From NCBI RefSeq assembly GCF_001425865.1, contig NZ_LMDS01000005.1, forward strand, positions 1,056,890-1,120,889: a stretch of 64,000 nucleotides of DNA, read 5' to 3'. This document shows, one piece after another, positions 34,101 through 42,724 of the stretch (the first letter of the stretch is position 1; each line of letters starts with the position of its first letter). This DNA comes from Rhizobacter sp. Root404. Its GTDB lineage: Bacteria > Pseudomonadota > Gammaproteobacteria > Burkholderiales > Burkholderiaceae_C. Made by a program: the position numbers and the translations under genes. The notes beneath the pieces are model-generated. The model saw only the letters and a list, made by a program, of their open reading frames with translations, ran no database searches and had not been told where the DNA came from.

Positions 34101-34322
34101 GCCATCGGCCAGCTTGCCTACAACACCGGCTGGAAGTCGAAGGTGTTGAAGGATTTCCTGGGCAAGGTTGGCGCCGGCAAGGAAGAGGACGCGCTGCGCG
34201 AACTGAAGGTGGTGTGGCACGACGACAAGGGCAACCCCCACGTCAACACCGACCTGATGCGCAACGTGCGCGCGATGTGGCAAGGCCCTGACGCCTTCAA
34301 AAAAGCCCTGACGCTGGGTTGA
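31197..34322 (+). CDS. Internal virion protein with C-terminal lysozyme domain (gp15 position)
   Basis: 1041 residues from the ATG at 31197 (AAGGAAGGAAACA ribosome site). Mostly helical, with weak internal repeats (NAPLAALNGKSIRSVSAIEK resembles QPMKALGGLTLRMVSAPKDR). The last 200 residues are a T4-type GH24 muramidase: Glu871, Asp880 and Thr886 reproduce the E11-D20-T26 spacing of T4 lysozyme within ASEGIPKRPYKDNDGGITIG. It probably opens the cell wall during DNA ejection. In T7 the wall-cutting domain is a transglycosylase at the N terminus of gp16, so the activity has moved to another protein. Confidence 0.88.
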   Translation: MPTNTNLSERQFGFGEQQLNVAARPVDVVAAPSASKTQDLLQSIRVFNQGANTVADNLHQEFVKAEQARAQADALKNPDGAEPVYTTDQTPWYTEARVNTWAKVKGMQVAGDMNAQYEALKKKPEEFANTDFKKWTADFIAKNTAGLKDPSAIAGVMPHLMQQAMTINGDAPGLQETVRHNQLVSTFSNGAEAETIKDNYNFSTIETQLADAKAKGIPMSEIVPAYLSAARYGMEKGNYRAAQILDQPMKALGGLTLRMVSAPKDRDNIDALLGKSTKEGNTAKAELLSSEASDLFSKSGVTEASISQVLAKADEMGVKRSEAAAMVASAVNGIQETTGDPSIAKILNAPLAALNGKSIRSVSAIEKQGGIDNMLGKVTQEQKKQMEDERKRVETLTQTQLEDAMETNPDDPMFQDADAWANKTVLNPAFDLTKTKAGMELYIKGRKLAAKANKDAAIQEAYNSGTFRNLPDVTAEDKRNAQIKAEKAMRSSGLSETDQVRRMIDLGVKNDMPSPTLLAKFENIEQMPGKVKDDQGKEVVNPALVQAIVTMDAMRKSGNPQAAAQYLKGAGLAYMNALDVQVNLMGRSLESAVDNAKVWSSPEKVEQLKEMVNNTKQEVLDGIASSMSSTANNTSTIFNTNIHNTEAVRAYASQLYPQYLAAAGGDPKAAQEAMTKELQSRFVGVSNTHDWLSRDEGYAVMLPVGATASPAVAKAFQKVQADLDVKYKASGPVKIVPASERRGETTYLVYSGMQLMPERLSYQDIMAADSNAAAQKALDAGLQSKGVDKDTRAYATGKMTPQALEKQQQLKTQAEVANLNALMSKTTDANQAMQANPAAPVAKGTGPRSNYQYAQEAAHTDPAWAIGVASEGIPKRPYKDNDGGITIGLGYNTKHQSPEQIAKDFSKAGIPNTPQFIEMVKGGQVKLTVPQMQALHSVAFTRYQDKAKEAFDTSYPGAWDGLNQYQKAAIGQLAYNTGWKSKVLKDFLGKVGAGKEEDALRELKVVWHDDKGNPHVNTDLMRNVRAMWQGPDAFKKALTLG

Positions 34323-34393
34323 GCGTACACGCGGGGGACGGCTTCGGCCGGGCTCCCGCCCCTATTCAAAACGACAAGCACAGAAGGATTCCA

Positions 34394-37300
34394 ATGACTG
34401 ACCTTATTTTCAACCCGGCCATCACGCAGGACTCCGTGAAGACGGTCGTGCAGCAGGAAGCGGCCAAAGAGGCTGCAACCCCTGGCGCGTTCGACCACTA
34501 TTTCGCACGTGCACGTCAGAACGACCTGGACACTGGCCGAACCACGCTGACGACTCGCATGGCCATCAATGGCGTGGAGCGCTTACTGGCAGCTAGTCCG
34601 ACCGGAGATGATGCCGTAGGTGGCGTCCTGCGGATGTACGGCGTGCAGCAGTTCCAGCCGGACCCCGATTCCCTGCCGCAAACGGCGGATGAGCTGGAGA
34701 CCTACTTCAAGTCCAAAGGCATCCCGCAAGACCGCTGGGAAGGCATTTCGAAGCGAGCTGTGTCGCAAGCACACCTGGACTTTATTATTTCCAATCAGCA
34801 GAACGAGTTTGCTGCAACGGACCGTATGCAGAAAAACGGCTGGCTCGGAAGCGCCGGTGAAGCCACTGCCATGTTTTTTGACCCGGCCGCCACAGCACTG
34901 ACGCTGGGGTCTGCAGGGGTTGTGCGCGGTGTCACCGGTATGGGTGTGAAGGCGTTCTCTCAAGGCGTCAAAGAAGTCACTAAGGCGGGTAAGTTTGCAG
35001 CCGGCGTAGGCGGCTCTGCCGTTGGTGGGTATGGCGTTGCCGCCCTCGAGGCCGATGCCAATGACCAGGAGCTCACGTTCAGCCACGGCACTTCCCTGGC
35101 CGCTCAGTTCGTGGCCATGCACCTTGGTATGGAGGGTATCGGCTACGCCGGCAAGCGCTACATCCAGCGCAAGAAGTCCGAAACCGAAGTGGGCATGGTC
35201 AAGGATACGGGCGTCGAAGTTCACCAAGACAAGGCTGACGCCGCCATCCACGGTGAAGGCCACCCTGTCAGCCCGGAGTTCAAGGACTCCGACATCCCGA
35301 ACGGCAAGGGCAAACGCCCGTCCGACCCGGACCTCCAGGTCGAACCAAAGGCCGAGAGCGAGCTAGCCGACGCCGTCAAGCAGGCGAAGGGTGAACCAGC
35401 GCCAGCCAAGGCCGAGCCGAAAGCCAAGGACACCGAAATTTCAACGGTGAAATCTGCGGCAAAGGATGAGCACCTGGCTGAGATGGAAGCCGGAGCAGGT
35501 ATTCAGGAACCGCATAACTCTAAGTTGCCAGAAGGCAAGCTTTATACGACCAAGTGGGGCCGGACCGACAGCGCGCCCATCAACCTGCGCTTCGAGAGCC
35601 AGCTGGACGCCGACATGTTCAAGTTGTCGTTCGAGAAGCAGGCCACCGACCACGCTGAAGTGCTCTCGCGCGTCAAGGCTGCCATGCCGGAGCTTACCGA
35701 GAAGGAAATCCTGGACGTGGCGCGCGACTTCAAGGCCACCAGCCTGCGTCACATGGTCGAGAACCACCCAACCGTGGACAGCTTCGACATCCCGGCTCAC
35801 TTCGAGCAGGCGCTGGAGCACGTCCGCGGCACCGCCGTCGAGAAACCGAGCATGTTTGCCAGCAAAGCTGCGCGGGCAGGCCTGGTAGCCGTCGGTGTGG
35901 GGGCTGTGGTGACTGCTGCTGACAACGCCAACGCCTCCGTCGGTGGTGTGGCCGGCGCCGCGGGTGCCGTTCTGCAGGGCGCTGCTGGCGCTGCCGCAGT
36001 TATCGCAGGCAAGGGCAAGAAACTGTTTGTGCCGAAGACGGCGCGGCCGCAACACGGCTCGCTGGGCGACCTCCCGTTCGGCTCACGCCTGTCGGAGCGC
36101 CTGCAAAACGTCCCGCTGGGCTCGGAATACGCGCTCATCCCGGGGCTGTCGAAGTCCGAGACCGCACGCTTCCTGAGCGACATGTCCCTGACGCCCCTGG
36201 GCGGCAAAACCGGCCGTGCAGTGCAGGCCAACGGCGCCGACATCCTGAAGGACAACATCGTTGAGAGCTTCATGGGCACCGTCAAGCTCGAGCGCAGCAA
36301 TGCACTGGAAGCCTGGGCCAAGTCGCGTGGCATTGCCAAAGTCGGGCTGGACTACCGCAACGACCTCATCGAACAGTTTGAAACGGAGGCCACGCTTTAC
36401 AAGAAAAACCCGGCCATGAACGCCGACCCGGCGCTGCGCAAGTACGCCAACGAGGTCGCCAAGCGCGAAGCCCAGGCCCTCCAGGAATTCCAGGCCGTTG
36501 TAGAGGCCCACAAGGCCGCCGGCACGAAGTTTGAAGCTGACAGCCCCGCCCTGGCGCTGGCAGCCCTGCAGGCCGACCCGGCCTACGTACGTTTGATGCA
36601 CAACTACGAGCGCGCGCGAGACATCGCCTCCACGCACGGGCAGGACCGCATGGTCGAGGGCATTGGCGAAGCCATCCGGCTCAAACAACCCACCCTCACG
36701 GTGGAACAGGCCAACGCCAAGGCAGCCGTCTTTACCGATATCGTCATGCGCATGGAAGCGGACCCGACGCTCAGCCGCATGGCGCGGATGGACGTGACGG
36801 AAACGCTGAAGGAACTGGTGGCCCGCGGTTGGGCTGACAAGAACAAGTCCGAGGACATCCTGTCCATCTTGCAAATGATGCAACCCGAGGGCAAGCCAGG
36901 GGTCACGCAGCAGCGTCTGAAACTGGACCGCGACTACGTGCACCGCTGGACCGACGACGCCGGCAAGCCGCAGCAGTTCGCCATCAACGACCTGTATGTG
37001 AACGACCTGAGCATCACGTCGGGCGACTGGATTGAGCAACTGGCGGGAAATCGCGCGTTTCTCGAGGCATCTCTGCCACACAAGATTGACATGTCGAGCC
37101 AGACGGTATTCGAGGCCTACATCCACCAGGCATTGCAGGAAGGCGCCACGGCGCGCCAAATCGAAGTGCTGCGTGCGGCCCGGATGAAAATCAAGGGCGA
37201 CGCCGGCCACACCACCGTGTTCGGAGAACCCACCGCGTTCGGCGCCACGCTGCGCCTGGTGACGGCCATCCAGATGGGCAAGCTCTTCGTCGCCAGCACG

Positions 37301-38452
37301 ATTCCGGAAGGTATTGCCGGCCTGGCGGGTGCCAAGTTCGCGGCCAGCCACCGGCGCTCGATGCCGGGCCTGATGGACACGTTCCGCACCATCGCAGGCA
37401 TGCAGCCCCACGACCCAATGACGCGCTCCATCATGGCGGCCATGGGTATCGGGGCGGAGGGCGTCGGCAGTGTTGCAAGGCACCAGATTGAGCATGGCAT
37501 CGAGCAGCGCGTGATGCGGCCAGTCCAGGTAGCCGCGAGCAAGGTGTTCCGCTTCAACGGCCTGGTGGGTGCGTCCAACTTCTTCAAGGCGTTCCACGCC
37601 CGCGGCGTTGCGCAGTTCATTGCTGACATCACCCGCAACGGTGTGAAGGTGACGGACGAATACATCGCCAAGCAGCTGCACCCTCTGGGCATCACGCGCG
37701 AGATGGCAACTGAGCTGGGCAAGCTGTTCGAGAAGCACGCCAAGTTTGACAGCAAGGGCATTTTGCAGGACATGAACTTCAACGCCATCCAGGGTGAGAA
37801 CCCGTGGCTGTCGGCGCAGTTCGAAGGGGCCATGCGCAAGCACGCCAAGCTGAACGCCTCCGAGGTGCCAAGCCTGGGTGGCGGAACGCCGTTGATGCGC
37901 ACGGAGCTCTCCAAGGTCGCGTTGCAGTTCCTGCAGCCGGTCATGGTGGCGACGGGCCGCACGCGTCGGGACCTGGGCAACTTCGGTGCCGACCAGGCCG
38001 CCCGCTGGGCGCTGAGCTTCGTGGGTGCCACCGGTGCCTACATGGCGCGGACCTACCTGATGTACTACGACGACCCGGCAGAGCTCGAAAAGCGCCTGAA
38101 GACGTCGGAGCTCATGAAGGCAGGCTTCCGCAATTCGGTGTTCAGTGGCTTCCTGCCGCAGCTCATCGACACGGCGTTCGCAGTCACGGGCAACCGCCCC
38201 TACTTCTCGAACCAGACCGCATCGGGCCGTCCAGGCACCATCGCGCCGCCGGCGTTCTCACTCGGCTCCCAGCTCATCGGGGCGGTGTCGACCACGGCCA
38301 AGGTGGCCACCGGCCGGCCAGTCAGCAAAGGCGACGTGCGCTCCGCACTGAGCACCGTGCAATTAGGTCAATGGTGGACGCAGCCGGTTGTCAACATGCT
38401 GGCCAACGAGTTCCCCAAGCGTCTTCCACGCCCGCCCAAGGCTGAAGACTAA
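34394..38452 (+). CDS. Internal core protein, T7 gp16-like
   Basis: 1352 residues (T7: 1318), ATG at 34394 (MTDLIFNPAITQDSVKTVVQ). Large, helical, with Ala/Gly-rich hydrophobic stretches (AGVVRGVTGMGVKAF; LVAVGVGAVVTAADNANAS) expected of an ejected pore-forming protein. No transglycosylase motif is visible at the N terminus, consistent with the muramidase domain in the preceding gene. Assigned by size, order and composition. Confidence 0.85.
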   Translation: MTDLIFNPAITQDSVKTVVQQEAAKEAATPGAFDHYFARARQNDLDTGRTTLTTRMAINGVERLLAASPTGDDAVGGVLRMYGVQQFQPDPDSLPQTADELETYFKSKGIPQDRWEGISKRAVSQAHLDFIISNQQNEFAATDRMQKNGWLGSAGEATAMFFDPAATALTLGSAGVVRGVTGMGVKAFSQGVKEVTKAGKFAAGVGGSAVGGYGVAALEADANDQELTFSHGTSLAAQFVAMHLGMEGIGYAGKRYIQRKKSETEVGMVKDTGVEVHQDKADAAIHGEGHPVSPEFKDSDIPNGKGKRPSDPDLQVEPKAESELADAVKQAKGEPAPAKAEPKAKDTEISTVKSAAKDEHLAEMEAGAGIQEPHNSKLPEGKLYTTKWGRTDSAPINLRFESQLDADMFKLSFEKQATDHAEVLSRVKAAMPELTEKEILDVARDFKATSLRHMVENHPTVDSFDIPAHFEQALEHVRGTAVEKPSMFASKAARAGLVAVGVGAVVTAADNANASVGGVAGAAGAVLQGAAGAAAVIAGKGKKLFVPKTARPQHGSLGDLPFGSRLSERLQNVPLGSEYALIPGLSKSETARFLSDMSLTPLGGKTGRAVQANGADILKDNIVESFMGTVKLERSNALEAWAKSRGIAKVGLDYRNDLIEQFETEATLYKKNPAMNADPALRKYANEVAKREAQALQEFQAVVEAHKAAGTKFEADSPALALAALQADPAYVRLMHNYERARDIASTHGQDRMVEGIGEAIRLKQPTLTVEQANAKAAVFTDIVMRMEADPTLSRMARMDVTETLKELVARGWADKNKSEDILSILQMMQPEGKPGVTQQRLKLDRDYVHRWTDDAGKPQQFAINDLYVNDLSITSGDWIEQLAGNRAFLEASLPHKIDMSSQTVFEAYIHQALQEGATARQIEVLRAARMKIKGDAGHTTVFGEPTAFGATLRLVTAIQMGKLFVASTIPEGIAGLAGAKFAASHRRSMPGLMDTFRTIAGMQPHDPMTRSIMAAMGIGAEGVGSVARHQIEHGIEQRVMRPVQVAASKVFRFNGLVGASNFFKAFHARGVAQFIADITRNGVKVTDEYIAKQLHPLGITREMATELGKLFEKHAKFDSKGILQDMNFNAIQGENPWLSAQFEGAMRKHAKLNASEVPSLGGGTPLMRTELSKVALQFLQPVMVATGRTRRDLGNFGADQAARWALSFVGATGAYMARTYLMYYDDPAELEKRLKTSELMKAGFRNSVFSGFLPQLIDTAFAVTGNRPYFSNQTASGRPGTIAPPAFSLGSQLIGAVSTTAKVATGRPVSKGDVRSALSTVQLGQWWTQPVVNMLANEFPKRLPRPPKAED

Positions 38453-38454
38453 CA

Positions 38455-38500
38455 ACACGCCCCTTGTATCCCCTAGTGCATGCAGGGGGCGTTGTTCCAT
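38455..38500 (+). terminator. Hairpin after the core protein gene
   Basis: ACACGCCCC pairs with GGGGGCGTTGT around the fourth TATCCC element; no long T run. Confidence 0.4.
38467..38481 (+). repeat. TATCCC intergenic element, copy 4
   Basis: TATCCCCTAGTGCAT in the loop of the preceding hairpin. Confidence 0.55.
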
Positions 38501-38524
38501 CCATTCCATTACGAAAGACCGTAA

Positions 38525-39643
38525 ATGACCACAATCAATTTCCTCGGTGACGGCGTGACCCGCGGGTTCGACCTGCCCGGCCTGGTGACCACCGTTGCCT
38601 CGGCCACCGTCGACGGCGTCGTCCAGCCCTACTTCGCGCTGACCCCGTCCTGGGACCTCCTGTTTGAAACGGCGCCGGCGCAGGGAGCCAACATCACCGT
38701 GGCCTACAGCGACGTCGATGCCACCGCGTCCGATGAGGGCAGCGACGGCTCCAGCCGCGTGTATCAGTTCAAGTCCATCACGCCGGCCTCGCGCCTGAGT
38801 CTGCAGAAGGTCAACTTCACCGATGTTGCCGCGCAGAACGTCGCGCTGTTCGACCTGGTCGGCGCCAAAACGGGTGACCACATCACCATCTACATCGAGA
38901 CCAAGCCAACCGCCACGCCGCACATCGCGTTCGTGCTGCCGGTCGAGTTCGCCTACGGCCGCATCTCGGTCATCAACCTGGCCACCCCTGTGCCGGCCGA
39001 TGGCGGCGTGCCTTCGACCTCGCAGCAGTTCGTCATGACGGCCGACATGGTGGGCACGGCCCTGGTGGGCGCCCCGAGCGCGCCGGGCATCCGCACCGTG
39101 GCCTCCGGCACGACCGAGTTGCTGCTGGCGCCGCTGGCGCTGTCCAACGGCAGCAAGCTGACGTCGCTGAACCTGTTCTCGCGTTCAGGCTACTTCACCA
39201 CCGTGACCGAAGCCAAAGACTTCCCGTCGGCGGACATCGGCACCCAGGTCACGTTCTACGTTCCGGGCCACCATGGCCGGGCGCTGTACCTCGAGGACAT
39301 CATCGCCAACAGCGTGCAGATGTATGCCGACCAGCGCATCTCGGTCTCGCTCGAAGTCAGTGCACGCACGGGCACCCTGGGCTGGGGCACGCGCGGCACC
39401 GTCAGCTGGTCGACCAACGCCAACGGCAGTGTGGACACCACCACCATCACCGGCACCACCTCCCTGACGCGCACGGCCGGCACCAACGGCTTCTTCCGTC
39501 AGCTGGTGCCCGGCGCCATCAACGTGCCCAACTCGTTCCTGAGCGCGGTGCGCTTGCGCCTGACCATCACCGGCTATCCGGGAACCCCAGCGACCTCGGT
39601 TGCAGCTGCTGTCGCCTACAAAGACGCTGTGCTGTTCACCTAA
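38525..39643 (+). CDS. Putative tail fibre/adsorption protein (gp17 position)
   Basis: 372 residues, beta-rich with many Thr/Ser/Val. The N terminus (TTINFLGDGVTRGFDLPGLV) resembles the beginning of podovirus fibre or appendage proteins, and the middle (SLQKVNFTDVAAQNVALFDL) looks like a fibre shaft attachment region. It occupies the T7 fibre position after the core protein but is shorter than T7 gp17 (553 aa). Host recognition may be shared with the enlarged tail tube B protein. Confidence 0.65.
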   Translation: MTTINFLGDGVTRGFDLPGLVTTVASATVDGVVQPYFALTPSWDLLFETAPAQGANITVAYSDVDATASDEGSDGSSRVYQFKSITPASRLSLQKVNFTDVAAQNVALFDLVGAKTGDHITIYIETKPTATPHIAFVLPVEFAYGRISVINLATPVPADGGVPSTSQQFVMTADMVGTALVGAPSAPGIRTVASGTTELLLAPLALSNGSKLTSLNLFSRSGYFTTVTEAKDFPSADIGTQVTFYVPGHHGRALYLEDIIANSVQMYADQRISVSLEVSARTGTLGWGTRGTVSWSTNANGSVDTTTITGTTSLTRTAGTNGFFRQLVPGAINVPNSFLSAVRLRLTITGYPGTPATSVAAAVAYKDAVLFT

Positions 39644-39665
39644 ACCTTTTACGTTTTCCCATTCG

Positions 39666-39694
39666 CGGCCCCCTGGAGCAATCCGGGGGGCCGC
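39666..39694 (+). terminator. Hairpin after the fibre gene
   Basis: GCGGCCCCC / GGGGGGCCGC stem with an 11-base loop; weak T content downstream. Confidence 0.55.
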
Positions 39695-39713
39695 TTCCGT
39701 TTACGGAGCACAA

Positions 39714-39965
39714 ATGTCTACCCCCGATATCACCGAAATCAAGCAAGAACTGCGAGACGTCGTCAAGGTTTCGCAAGCCACCCAGCTCACGCTCGTCGAA
39801 ATCCTGTCAGAGCTGCGCGTCGTCAAGCCCCGCGTGGAAAAGCTCGAGGCCCGCGTCGAAACGCTGCACGAATCGAACCTGAAGATGCGCGGCATCCTGG
39901 CCCTCATCACCTTCCTGGGCGCCCCGGCCACCGCTGGCATCGTCCTGTTCATCGCCAAGCACTAA
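39714..39965 (+). CDS. Holin-like protein (coiled coil plus one membrane helix)
   Basis: 83 residues, ATG at 39714 after TTACGGAGCACAA. Residues 1-55 form a heptad pattern (LRVVKPRVEKLEARVETLHE); residues 57-80 are a membrane helix (MRGILALITFLGAPATAGIV). The layout resembles XhlA-type and T7 gp17.5-region lysis proteins, and the gene precedes the small terminase and endolysin as in T7. Confidence 0.6.
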   Translation: MSTPDITEIKQELRDVVKVSQATQLTLVEILSELRVVKPRVEKLEARVETLHESNLKMRGILALITFLGAPATAGIVLFIAKH

Positions 39966-39975
39966 GGAGAGCGCC

Positions 39976-40269
39976 ATGAGCGAAAAAGCAAGCAAATCAG
40001 CCATGGACGGCCTGCACGGCACCGTCGCCAACATCCTGGCCAAGGAAGTCCAGACCAAGAAGCCCATCGTCGACTGCGACGGCAAGGTCATCGGCGAGAT
40101 GTACGACAAGCAGATGCTGAGCCTCGCCATCAAGTTTCTGAAGGACAACAACATCACCGGTGTGGCGAAGGAAGGCAACGCCCTCCAAGCGCTGCGCGAC
40201 GCAGCAGCCAGCACCCCGTTCGGCGCCGAAGAACTCGGCCAGACCCTCCCACCCCAGTTCAACCATTAA
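39976..40269 (+). CDS. Small terminase subunit (DNA maturase A, gp18 position)
   Basis: 97 residues (T7: 89), MSEKASKSAMDGLHGTVANI. Helical with a conserved-looking QMLSLAIKFLKDNNIT core found in small terminases of T7-like phages. Binds concatemeric DNA and regulates the large subunit. Assigned mainly by size and position. Confidence 0.7.
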   Translation: MSEKASKSAMDGLHGTVANILAKEVQTKKPIVDCDGKVIGEMYDKQMLSLAIKFLKDNNITGVAKEGNALQALRDAAASTPFGAEELGQTLPPQFNH

Positions 40270-40281
40270 CGGAGGGCAACC

Positions 40282-40746
40282 ATGGTCACCTACCCCACCC
40301 GCGACACATCCTTGCTCGACCCCGAGTTGAAACGGCTGTGTGAAGCATTCCTTAGTGAATGCAAGCTCGCCGGCCTGGACATCCGCGTCACTCAGACCCA
40401 CCGCTCCGCTGAATACCAGAACTCCCTGTTCGCGCAGGGCAGAACCCAGGCCCAACTGGACGCCAAGGGCATCCGGGCCAAGGCCCGCCCTGACCTGCCC
40501 CAGGTCACCAAGGCCACCGCAGGAAACAGCCCCCACGAATGGACCAAGAACGGCCAACCGTGGGCCCGGGCCTTCGACATCGTCGTCATCAACCCGGACG
40601 GCAAGGCCAACTGGGACGCAGCCACGAAACCCTGGAAAACCGCCGGTGCCATCGGCGTGAAGCTGGGGTTGGACTGGGGTGGCGCCTGGACTGGCTTCCA
40701 GGACCCACCGCACTTCCAGCTGCCGAACTGGCGCACCCGCCCTTAA
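40282..40746 (+). CDS. Endolysin, M15-type L-alanyl-D-glutamate peptidase
   Basis: 154 residues, the usual single-domain size. Zinc ligands of the M15 (VanY/T5 endolysin) family are visible: His85 in NSPHEW, Asp99 in RAFDIVV and His144 in PPHFQLPNW, with THRSAEYQNSLFAQGRT upstream. It cuts the peptide cross-link side of peptidoglycan at lysis. T7 itself uses an amidase (gp3.5) in the early region, so the lysis enzyme differs in class and position. No signal peptide, so it needs a holin. Confidence 0.9.
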   Translation: MVTYPTRDTSLLDPELKRLCEAFLSECKLAGLDIRVTQTHRSAEYQNSLFAQGRTQAQLDAKGIRAKARPDLPQVTKATAGNSPHEWTKNGQPWARAFDIVVINPDGKANWDAATKPWKTAGAIGVKLGLDWGGAWTGFQDPPHFQLPNWRTRP

Positions 40747-40848
40747 ACCCCCTGCAGGCCCCTTCGGCCCCTCGTCCGACACCAGGTAGCCCCTGGTCCG
40801 CGCGGGGGGCCCTAGCGGCCGGCAGAACCCCCTGAAGACCGGAGACAA

Positions 40849-42558
40849 ATGAAGCTCTACAACAAAGAACTCGGCAAGCTCAATGACTTCCGGAACTGCC
40901 TGATTCTCGTCTGGGCGTTCCTGAAGATGGACATGCCCGATTTGGTCCAACTGGACATGTCCAAGTACCTGCAGCAAGGCCCTGACAAGCTCATCATCCA
41001 AGCGTTCCGTGGTGTTGGCAAAACTTGGATTACGGCAACGTTCGTTTGCTGGTGCCTGCTGATGAATCCGGACCTGAAAATCCTTATCGTCAGTAAGAAC
41101 GCGGGCAAGGCCATCGAGATTTCGACCTTTATCCGCAAGCTGATGCGCGAATGCTCCCTGTTCCAGCACCTGAACCCTGACTCGCCGGCCAACATGGGCC
41201 AGAACACGATGCAGAAGTTCGACGTGGTGGGCTGCAACATTGCCGTGGCCCCTTCCGTCAAGGCCGTGGGTATCACCGGCGACGTGGTGGGCTCGCGCGC
41301 GAACATCATCATCCCCGACGACATCGAGACGGTCACCAATTCGCTGACGCAGAACATGCGCGACGACCTCTTGCGCCTGGCGTCCGAGTTCGGCGCCGTG
41401 CTGTCCCCTGGCGGGCGCATTATCTACCTGGGAACGCCCCAAACGGAGCAGACCATCTACTCGAAAATCGAGAAAAAGGGCTACGAAATCCGCGTCTGGC
41501 CGATTCAATACCCCTCCGAAGAGCAGATGGCGAACCCGACCTATTGCTCACGCCTGGCGCCGCTCATTAAGGACGCCTGGCTGCCCTCCAAGGCCAACAA
41601 GAGCGTCGGCATTCCCCGCTTCGATGCCGCTTTCATCCTCGCCAAGCAGGCCGAAGGCTATTCCTGGTTCATGCTGCAGTACATGCTGGACCCGACGCTG
41701 TCGGACGAGACGCGCTACCCCCTGAAGCTGCGCGACCTGATGTTCATGCACCTGAACCCGGACAAGGCACCGATACAGGTGGACTACGCGGCCGTCAAAG
41801 AGTGCGTCATCCAGGAGGAAGGCATCCCGAACATCGGCTTCGAAGGCGACCGCCTGTACAAGCCCTTCAAGCTGCATGACAGTTCCTTCGTGCCCTACGA
41901 CTTCAAGGTGCTGGCCATCGACCCATCGGGCCGGGGCTCCGACGAAACCGGCTACGCCGTCATTGGCTGCCTCAAAGGCCGGCTGTTCCTGCTCGATTCA
42001 GGCGGCTTCCAGGAAGGCTACGACGACGAAGTGCTGCAGGAAATCGCCAACAAGGCGCGCGACTACCGCGTCACGAAAATCGTCTACGAGTCCAACATGG
42101 GCGACGGTATGTTCGGCAAATTGCTGTTCCCGTTCGTGGCTGCCACGCACCCAACCAGCATCGAGGAAATCAACGTGCAGGGCCAGAAGGAGCGCCGCAT
42201 TCTCGACATGCTCGAGCCCGTCCTGAACCAGCACCGCCTCGTGGTCGACATCGGCGTGCTGCAGCGCGACTGCGGAAAAGCGATGCGCGGCGACCAGGAA
42301 AACATCTACAGCCTCTTCTACCAGCTCACCAGGCTGACGAAGGACCGCCAGAGTTTGAAGAACGACGACCGTATCGACGCTCTTTATTTGGCCGTGCGCT
42401 ACTGCATCAATTCGATGAGCCAGGACGTCAACAAATCGGCGGAAGAGCACGTCGCCAAGATGCGCAAGGAGCACTTCGAGAAGTTCGGCCAGACCTTCAG
42501 GAAGTCCCTGCTGGGCCGCCACGCCAAACCCGCCGGAGGGGGCATGCTGCGTCGGTAA
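40849..42558 (+). CDS. Large terminase subunit (DNA maturase B, T7 gp19-like)
   Basis: 569 residues (T7: 586). Packaging ATPase-nuclease. Walker A FRGVGKT with Lys58; Walker B-type ANIIIPDDIET; coupling motif IIYLGTPQTE; nuclease Asp residues in VLAIDPSGRGSDETGYAVI and in DDRIDALYLAV near the C terminus. Lies 102 bp after the endolysin gene across a GC-rich gap. Confidence 0.95.
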   Translation: MKLYNKELGKLNDFRNCLILVWAFLKMDMPDLVQLDMSKYLQQGPDKLIIQAFRGVGKTWITATFVCWCLLMNPDLKILIVSKNAGKAIEISTFIRKLMRECSLFQHLNPDSPANMGQNTMQKFDVVGCNIAVAPSVKAVGITGDVVGSRANIIIPDDIETVTNSLTQNMRDDLLRLASEFGAVLSPGGRIIYLGTPQTEQTIYSKIEKKGYEIRVWPIQYPSEEQMANPTYCSRLAPLIKDAWLPSKANKSVGIPRFDAAFILAKQAEGYSWFMLQYMLDPTLSDETRYPLKLRDLMFMHLNPDKAPIQVDYAAVKECVIQEEGIPNIGFEGDRLYKPFKLHDSSFVPYDFKVLAIDPSGRGSDETGYAVIGCLKGRLFLLDSGGFQEGYDDEVLQEIANKARDYRVTKIVYESNMGDGMFGKLLFPFVAATHPTSIEEINVQGQKERRILDMLEPVLNQHRLVVDIGVLQRDCGKAMRGDQENIYSLFYQLTRLTKDRQSLKNDDRIDALYLAVRYCINSMSQDVNKSAEEHVAKMRKEHFEKFGQTFRKSLLGRHAKPAGGGMLRR

Positions 42559-42679
42559 TGACGCGTAGCGTCAGCTTGGCCGGCTGGAATCTGGTTGGCC
42601 AAAGTTGCTACACGGTTGTTCCTGGGGGGTCCTTTTCATCAAGAAATAGACCCCCTTGGTTCAACCAAGTTGCCTGCGG

Positions 42680-42704
42680 CTCGTCAGAGTAGACGTGTAT
42701 GGAA
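42680..42704 (+). promoter_or_regulatory. Phage-polymerase promoter 7 (right-end type)
   Basis: CTCGTCAGAGTAGACGTGTA then TGGAA. No gene follows for 1.4 kb, resembling the T7 phi-OR promoter near the genome end, which serves replication or packaging. Confidence 0.75.
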
Positions 42705-42724
42705 TAGAACTAAGAACCCCCCAG

